Below are positions 59,898 through 64,000 of a stretch of 64,000 nt of DNA, piece after piece. Position 1 is the stretch's first letter. The number at the start of each line of letters is the position of its first letter. The notes under the pieces were generated by a model that was not told the origin of the DNA, made no database searches, and saw only the letters and a program-made list of their open reading frames with translations. Both the position numbers and the translations under genes were made by a program. This DNA is from Paraburkholderia translucens (GTDB taxonomy: Bacteria > Pseudomonadota > Gammaproteobacteria > Burkholderiales > Burkholderiaceae), in assembly GCF_020881035.1 (NCBI RefSeq), contig NZ_JAJITC010000014.1, forward strand, positions 117,719 to 181,718, given 5' to 3'.

Positions 59898-60437
59898 ATG
59901 AAAAGCATTGCACCTCTCGCTGGCCTCGTGGTCGCCGCCCTGCTCGGCGGCTGCGCGGTATATCCGGATGGCACGCCGATGTACGGCGATGCCTATGGCG
60001 GCTATAGCGGTTATGACGGTTACGCTTACGCGCCGGGCGCTGCGGTCGTGCCGCAAACGAACGTGTACCTCGGCTACGGAGATTACGGGCCGGGACGCTA
60101 CTACGGCCCGGGGCCAGGCTATCGCGGGCACCCGGGGGACAACGACTGGCATCACGGCGATCACGGCGATCACGGCGACCACGGCGACCACGGCGACCAC
60201 GGCGATCACCGCGATCACGGCGATCACCGCAATGATCATGGCAACAACAGCGGCGCGGGACAACCGCACGGCGGCCCGCCGCCGCAGGGCGCGGCGGCCG
60301 GGCCGCGCGGACCCGGCGGAGCCAATGGCGGCCCGCCGCCAGCACAACCGCAAGCAGGCAACGGCAGCGGGCGAGGTAACAACGCGTGGGTGAGAAGCTC
60401 GTCGCCACGTCAGCCGGGACAGCCGACCGAGCATTGA
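59898..60437 (+). CDS. Lipoprotein with His-Gly-Asp tandem repeat and Gly/Pro-rich tail
   Basis: 179 residues from the ATG at 59898. A lipoprotein signal ends in lipobox LGGC (Cys near 19), followed by a Tyr/Gly-rich stretch (about 22-75) with YPDGTPMYGDAYGGYSGY. Residues 86-112 are nine His-X-Asp/Asn triplets, mostly His-Gly-Asp. The rest is Gly/Pro/Asn/Gln-rich. The N-terminal part resembles small Burkholderia YXWGXW/virulence-factor-type lipoproteins only loosely. Function unknown; metal binding by the His/Asp repeat is a hypothesis. Confidence 0.8.
   Translation: MKSIAPLAGLVVAALLGGCAVYPDGTPMYGDAYGGYSGYDGYAYAPGAAVVPQTNVYLGYGDYGPGRYYGPGPGYRGHPGDNDWHHGDHGDHGDHGDHGDHGDHRDHGDHRNDHGNNSGAGQPHGGPPPQGAAAGPRGPGGANGGPPPAQPQAGNGSGRGNNAWVRSSSPRQPGQPTEH
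60153..60233 (+). repeat. 9 bp tandem repeat (nine units) in lipoprotein gene
   Basis: Nine units of the type CACGGCGAT/C, in frame, with third-position and CGC variants in units 7 and 9. As 9 bp is a multiple of three, copy-number change would alter repeat length without frameshift. Confidence 0.95.
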
Positions 60438-60530
60438 CGACCGGGCGGCGGCGAACTATTGCGCCCGGTCCGCTGTCTGCCTCGAAGCTGCGCGGCGCCC
60501 AGCCGTCAAACCACACCCGAGGCCGCCCGC

Positions 60531-61946
60531 TCAGCCGATATGGCTGCGCTGCGCGGCGTACAACTCCCGGAACGTACGCCCTACCGGCGCCGGCATGTCG
60601 CGCGTGTCGGTCCAGCCCGCGCCGCCGAGCGGCAGTTTCACGATCGAGCGATTGCGCCCGCCCATGCGCTCCAGTACCCGCACCGCGAGCCTGGTCACGA
60701 GCGCATAAGCATCGGGATGCAGCGCGAGCCACCCCCACAGTGCCAACCCGGCGCGCTCCTTCCATGGCCGCAAATGGCGTTCCGTCTGTTTTTCACGCAG
60801 CTTGCGTAACAGATCGGACAGCGGGATGCCGACCGGGCACACGCTATTGCACTCACCGCACAGCGTCGCCGCTTGCGGCAGATCGAGCGCCTTGTCGATA
60901 CCGACATAGCTCGGCGTCAGCACCGAGCCCATCGGCCCCGGATAGACCCATCCATACGCGTGCCCGCCGACCTTCTGATACACCGGGCAATGGTTCATGC
61001 ACGCGCCGCAGCGGATGCAGCGAAGCATCTCCTGAAATTCGCCGCCAATCAGCCCCGTGCGCCCACCGTCGACGAGCACAACGTACATATGCTCGGGCCC
61101 ATCCTGATCGCCCGCGCTGCGCGGCCCTGTCAGCATAGAAAAATAGTTCGAGGTTGCCTGGCCGGTCGCCGAGCGCGGCAGCAGGCGCATCGCGGTCGCG
61201 AGATCCTCCAGAGTGGGCAGCACCTTCTCGATGCCGGTGACAGCGACATGCACACGCGGCATCACCGTACACATGCCTTCGTTGCCCTCGTTGGTCACGA
61301 CCGCGACCGAGCCCGTTTCCGCAACGATGAAATTGCCGCCCGTCACCCCCATGTCCGCGCTTAGAAAATGCGGCCGCAGCATCTCACGCGCCTCGCGCGT
61401 CAGGTCGGGAATCTCGGTGAGCCTCGGCCGGCCGTGCGTCTTCGCGAACAGATCGGCGATCTCGTCCTTATCCTTGTGGACGACCGGCGCGATGATGTGA
61501 CTCGGCGGCTCGTTGTCGTTGATCTGCAGGATGTATTCGCCGAGATCGGTTTCGATCGACTGCACCCCCATCTGCCCGAGCACTTCGTTCAGGCGCATTT
61601 CCTCGGTGACCATCGACTTGGTCTTGATCACCTTCTTCACGTCGTGCCGGCGCGCGATGTCGCCGACGAGCCGCGCGGCCTCCTGGGTGGTCTCGGCGTA
61701 CAGCACCGTCACGCCGCGACGTGTCGCCTCGCGCTCGAAGGTGTCGAGCCACACGTCGAGATTCTCGAGCGCACGATTACGGCGCTCCTTGAGCGCCGCG
61801 CGCGTCGCGGCGAAGTCGATCGCGTTCAGCGCGCTCGCGCGTGCCGACACGAACTTCGTGGACAGTTTGGTCAGGTTCTGCTGCAGGCGCTGGTCGGCGA
61901 GTTTCTGACCGGCGCGAGCTTTGAACTGCATCGATTGAACTTGCAT
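60531..61946 (-). CDS. lutB: LutB/LldF-family iron-sulfur protein (lactate utilisation)
   Basis: 471 residues from the ATG at 61946 (MQVQSMQFKARAGQKLADQ); the frame extends to 62003. An N-terminal LUD domain (VLYAETTQEAARLVGDIARRH, IETDLGEYILQINDN) is followed by two [4Fe-4S] motifs, CIRCGACMNHCPVY and CGECNSVCPVGIPL, and a DUF3390 C-terminal part. In B. subtilis, LutABC oxidises L-lactate to pyruvate. It lies 111 bp after lutA. No lutC follows: the next gene is convergent. Confidence 0.94.
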   Translation of the reverse strand: MQVQSMQFKARAGQKLADQRLQQNLTKLSTKFVSARASALNAIDFAATRAALKERRNRALENLDVWLDTFEREATRRGVTVLYAETTQEAARLVGDIARRHDVKKVIKTKSMVTEEMRLNEVLGQMGVQSIETDLGEYILQINDNEPPSHIIAPVVHKDKDEIADLFAKTHGRPRLTEIPDLTREAREMLRPHFLSADMGVTGGNFIVAETGSVAVVTNEGNEGMCTVMPRVHVAVTGIEKVLPTLEDLATAMRLLPRSATGQATSNYFSMLTGPRSAGDQDGPEHMYVVLVDGGRTGLIGGEFQEMLRCIRCGACMNHCPVYQKVGGHAYGWVYPGPMGSVLTPSYVGIDKALDLPQAATLCGECNSVCPVGIPLSDLLRKLREKQTERHLRPWKERAGLALWGWLALHPDAYALVTRLAVRVLERMGGRNRSIVKLPLGGAGWTDTRDMPAPVGRTFRELYAAQRSHIG

Positions 61947-62057
61947 GGCGGCCCTGATGAGATCGGATTGATACGCGGCACGGTCGCGCGCGACGCAATG
62001 CATGAAAGACGAATGGAACGCGACCCGAACGGCGCCTAGTGAGCCCTACACACGGGA

Positions 62058-62780
62058 TTACACGTCGCCGGCCAGCACCTGCGCGATATGCAGCACGCGC
62101 GTCGTCGTGTCGCCATTGCGGCGCAGCCGCCCTTCGATATTCAGCATGCAGCCGAGGTCGCCGAGCACCACTGTGCCGGCGCCGCTCGCGGCGATGTTCG
62201 CGCACTTTTCGTCGACGATGGCGGTCGAGATATCGCCATACTTGACCGCGAACGTGCCGCCAAAGCCGCAGCAATGCTCGCAGCCCTTCATCTCTGTCAC
62301 GGCCACTCCGACCTGCGCGAGCAGTTCGCGCGGCTGGGCCTTGACGCCCAGCTCACGCAGCCCCGAACACGAGTCGTGATAGGTCACCTGTCCCGCGAAC
62401 TGGCCCGGCTGCAACTGCACCTTCGCGACGTTGACGAGGAAATCGGTCAGCTCGAAAACCTTGGCCCGCAGGCGGCCGAAGCGGTTCATGAGCTCGGGAT
62501 CATCGCCGAGCAGATCGCCGTAGTGCACGCGAATCATGCCGCCGCACGAGCCCGACGGCACCACCACATAGTCGAACTGTTCGAACTCACGCAGCGTTTT
62601 CTCGGCGAGGTCGCGCGCGAGGCGGCGGTCCCCGGAGTTATACGCGGGTTGACCGCAGCAGGTCTGCGCGGGCGGCACCACGACCTCGAAACCGGCGCCT
62701 TCGATCAGCTTGATGACCGAAAAACCGATCTCGGGACGCATCAGGTCGATCAGGCACGTGACGAACAATCCGACTCGCAT
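62058..62780 (-). CDS. lutA: LutA/LldE-family Fe-S oxidoreductase (lactate utilisation)
   Basis: 240 residues from the ATG at 62780, preceded by AAAGGAGG, a near-perfect ribosome-binding site; the longer open frame to 63527 is a shadow of the IclR gene. Two CCG-domain motifs are present: TCCGQPAYNSGD and CEHCCGFGGTFAVK, with VPSGSCGGMIR and YHDSCSGLREL between. It probably works with LutB in L-lactate oxidation and is divergent from the IclR-type regulator. Confidence 0.94.
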   Translation of the reverse strand: MRVGLFVTCLIDLMRPEIGFSVIKLIEGAGFEVVVPPAQTCCGQPAYNSGDRRLARDLAEKTLREFEQFDYVVVPSGSCGGMIRVHYGDLLGDDPELMNRFGRLRAKVFELTDFLVNVAKVQLQPGQFAGQVTYHDSCSGLRELGVKAQPRELLAQVGVAVTEMKGCEHCCGFGGTFAVKYGDISTAIVDEKCANIAASGAGTVVLGDLGCMLNIEGRLRRNGDTTTRVLHIAQVLAGDV

Positions 62781-62918
62781 GAGCCCTCCTTTCGGGGAAA
62801 CGTCCCTGATTATCCGCTGTTTGCCGAGGCAATACCAACGACCGGAAGGCATAGGACGCACGCCGCGGCGGATTGGAGGCGCCCTTCGAAGCGCGTTCGC
62901 TTTTTTCACCATACGAGA

Positions 62919-62924
62919 TACAAT
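62919..62924 (+). promoter_or_regulatory. Possible -10 of the IclR-type regulator
   Basis: TACAAT in an AT-rich stretch, 36 nt before the ATG at 62961; no good -35 is evident. Confidence 0.35.
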
Positions 62925-62960
62925 CATTGCACGCTGTTTGACGCATCTACCGATTCTCAT

Positions 62961-63791
62961 ATGAGCGATACGAACCCGGATCCCAAAACTTCGATCCAGG
63001 TGATCGAACGCATGATGCGCCTGCTCGACGCACTGGCGGCGCATAGCGACCCGGTCAGCCTGAAAGAACTGGCCCTGCGCACGGAACTGCACCCGTCCAC
63101 CGCGCACCGCATTCTGAACGACATGGTGATGTGTCGGCTGGTCGACCGTTCGGACCCCGGCACCTACCGTCTCGGCATGCGCCTGCTCGAGCTCGGCAAT
63201 CTCGTGAAGGCGCGCCTGTCGGTGCGCGACGCGGCGCTCACGCCGATGCGCGAGTTGCATCGTCAGACCGGGCAGACCGTGAACCTGTCGGTGCGTCAGG
63301 GCGACGAAATCGTCTACATCGAACGCGCGTATTCGGAGCGCTCGGGCATGCAGGTAGTGCGGGCGATCGGCGGGCGCGCGCCGCTGCATCTGACCTCGGT
63401 CGGCAAGCTGTTTCTCGCCGCCGACGAGGCCACCCGTGTGCGGGCCTACGCGACGCGCACCGGTCTGTCGGGCCACACACAGAACAGCATCACGGATCTC
63501 GCGAAACTCGAGCGCGAGTTGTCGCATGTGCGCCAGCAGGCGTGCGCGCGTGACAACGAGGAGCTGGAACTGGGCGTGCGCTGCATCGCCGCCGGCATCT
63601 ACGACGATACCGGCAAGCTGGTCGCGGGCCTGTCGCTGTCGGCGCCGGCCGATCGCTTGCAGGATTCATGGCTCGGACAGTTGAGCCAGACCGCATTGAT
63701 GATTTCGGAGTCGCTCGGCTATCGGCCGCAAACGGAACAGGATCATTCGCACGGAGCACACGGCTCGCACCGTTCGCACGGCCAGCATTAA
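62961..63791 (+). CDS. IclR-family transcriptional regulator
   Basis: 276 residues from the ATG at 62961 (MSDTNPDPKTSIQVIERMMR). The N-terminal winged helix (VSLKELALRTELHPSTAHRILNDM) is followed by the IclR effector domain (TVNLSVRQGDEIVYIERAYS, IGGRAPLHLTSVGKLFLA, GVRCIAAGIYDDTGKLVAGLSLSAP). A His/Ser/Gly-rich tail (HSHGAHGSHRSHGQH) ends the protein. Divergent from lutAB across 180 bp, so it probably regulates lactate use, though the ligand cannot be read. Confidence 0.92.
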   Translation: MSDTNPDPKTSIQVIERMMRLLDALAAHSDPVSLKELALRTELHPSTAHRILNDMVMCRLVDRSDPGTYRLGMRLLELGNLVKARLSVRDAALTPMRELHRQTGQTVNLSVRQGDEIVYIERAYSERSGMQVVRAIGGRAPLHLTSVGKLFLAADEATRVRAYATRTGLSGHTQNSITDLAKLERELSHVRQQACARDNEELELGVRCIAAGIYDDTGKLVAGLSLSAPADRLQDSWLGQLSQTALMISESLGYRPQTEQDHSHGAHGSHRSHGQH

Positions 63792-63851
63792 CAGACGCAA
63801 TGGCGGCCGCCTGACCGCCATTGCGTCCTTCGCGGCGTCGCCCGCGCCATG

Positions 63852-63880
63852 AAAAAAGCCTCGCGTTTGCGAGGCTTCAG
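63852..63880 (-). terminator. Rho-independent terminator of the right-edge minus-strand gene
   Basis: Stem AGCCTCGC / GCGAGGCT with loop GTTT (plus strand), followed on the minus strand by T6. On the plus strand the downstream tract is poor, so it serves a leftward gene. Confidence 0.7.
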
Positions 63881-63890
63881 ACTGCTGACC

Positions 63891-63927
63891 AACCCCACGT
63901 TTTTCGGAGCGTGGGGTTTTGTTTTTC
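63891..63927 (+). terminator. Rho-independent terminator after the IclR-type gene
   Basis: Stem AACCCCACG / CGTGGGGTT with loop TTTTTCGGAG, followed by TTGTTTTT on the plus strand; about 100 bp past the IclR stop. Confidence 0.75.
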
Positions 63928-64000
63928 AGGCGAGGCGAGTTTTGTCGTGGGGTCCGAGAATTTGGGCGATGAAAGCCAGTATCGAGCTGGCGAGGCGCTG
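63926..64000 (-). CDS. Possible C-terminal end of a gene running in from the right edge
   Basis: On the minus strand 24 codons are open from the window edge to a TGA at 63926-63928 (ending LGPHDKTRLA). A minus-direction terminator follows 46 bp later. The fragment is too short to identify. An open plus-strand frame also exists here, so the call is tentative. Confidence 0.35.
   Translation of the reverse strand, partial: QRLASSILAFIAQILGPHDKTRLA

Noticed and set aside
59622..60434. Minus-strand extension of the 79-residue protein, with Val/Ile-Ala repeats
   Set aside because: It is the reverse strand of the His-Gly-Asp repeat lipoprotein; the repetitive Ile/Val stretch is just that repeat read backwards.
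60439..60469. Hairpin ACCGGGCG / CGCCCGGT after the repeat lipoprotein
   Set aside because: No T-tract on either strand, so not called as a Rho-independent terminator.

Overview
This 64 kb window is high-GC chromosomal core sequence from a betaproteobacterium, most likely Burkholderia or Paraburkholderia. Genus-level placement rests on recognised gene order (hfq-hflX-hflK-hflC-DUF2065-hisZ-purA; ispG-hisS-yfgM-bamB; iscRSUA-hscBA-fdx-iscX) and protein character, not on a database search. I see no IS element, prophage, integrase, CRISPR array, tRNA or rRNA gene. Almost every gene is a conserved single-copy housekeeping gene.

Layout, left to right. (1) 1-4.1 kb: the 3' part of tex (+), converging on the potassium transporter gene kup (-) across a shared terminator. 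(2) 4.1-13.1 kb (-): der, hfq, hflX, hflK, hflC, a DUF2065 membrane protein, hisZ, purA and a purine-type phosphoribosyltransferase, ending in a terminator. (3) 13.5-21.4 kb (-): ndk, rlmN, a RodZ-like gene, then a strong terminator, then ispG, hisS, yfgM-like and bamB with a second terminator, so the classic ndk-to-der cluster is cut into at least three transcription blocks. (4) 21.6-22.3 kb (+): a Bax-inhibitor-1/YccA membrane protein. (5) 22.4-31.5 kb (-): a ferritin-like DUF455 protein, an alpha/beta hydrolase, a PHP phosphoesterase, a YciO/Sua5 protein, a site-2 protease homologue, trpS, a methyltransferase, dapA, bamC and a metallo-beta-lactamase-fold hydrolase. (6) 31.9-34.0 kb (+): gamma-carbonic anhydrase, hslO (Hsp33) and a small lipoprotein. 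(7) 34.1-45.3 kb (-): lolC, lolD, tatD-family, comEC, an alpha/beta hydrolase, pyrG, kdsA, eno and ftsB. (8) 45.6-52.3 kb (+): RpfE-like, recJ, prfB (with the programmed +1 frameshift), lysS and a glycine-zipper envelope protein; the rpfE-recJ-prfB-lysS order is that of the Xanthomonas rpf region. (9) 52.4-59.6 kb (-): the complete isc iron-sulfur operon behind a promoter carrying two IscR-type operators, with a low-molecular-weight tyrosine phosphatase gene upstream. (10) 59.4-64 kb: a small membrane-anchored protein, a lipoprotein with a His-Gly-Asp tandem repeat, a lutA-lutB lactate-oxidation pair without lutC, a divergent IclR regulator, and probably the last codons of a minus-strand gene at the right edge.

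Functionally the window combines translation and its quality control (hisS, trpS, lysS, prfB, rlmN, der, hfq, hflX), envelope assembly (bamB, bamC, lolCD, yfgM-like, kdsA, ftsB, rodZ, hflKC), nucleotide synthesis (purA, pyrG, ndk), isoprenoid and amino-acid synthesis (ispG, dapA, hisZ), and iron-sulfur biogenesis. I found no convincing new multi-gene system. The points most worth a second look are regulatory or architectural: the IscR operator pair, the rodZ/ispG terminator, the His-rich repeat lipoprotein with its divergent small membrane partner, the lutC-less lut operon, and the 467 bp gene-free gap between bamB and der.
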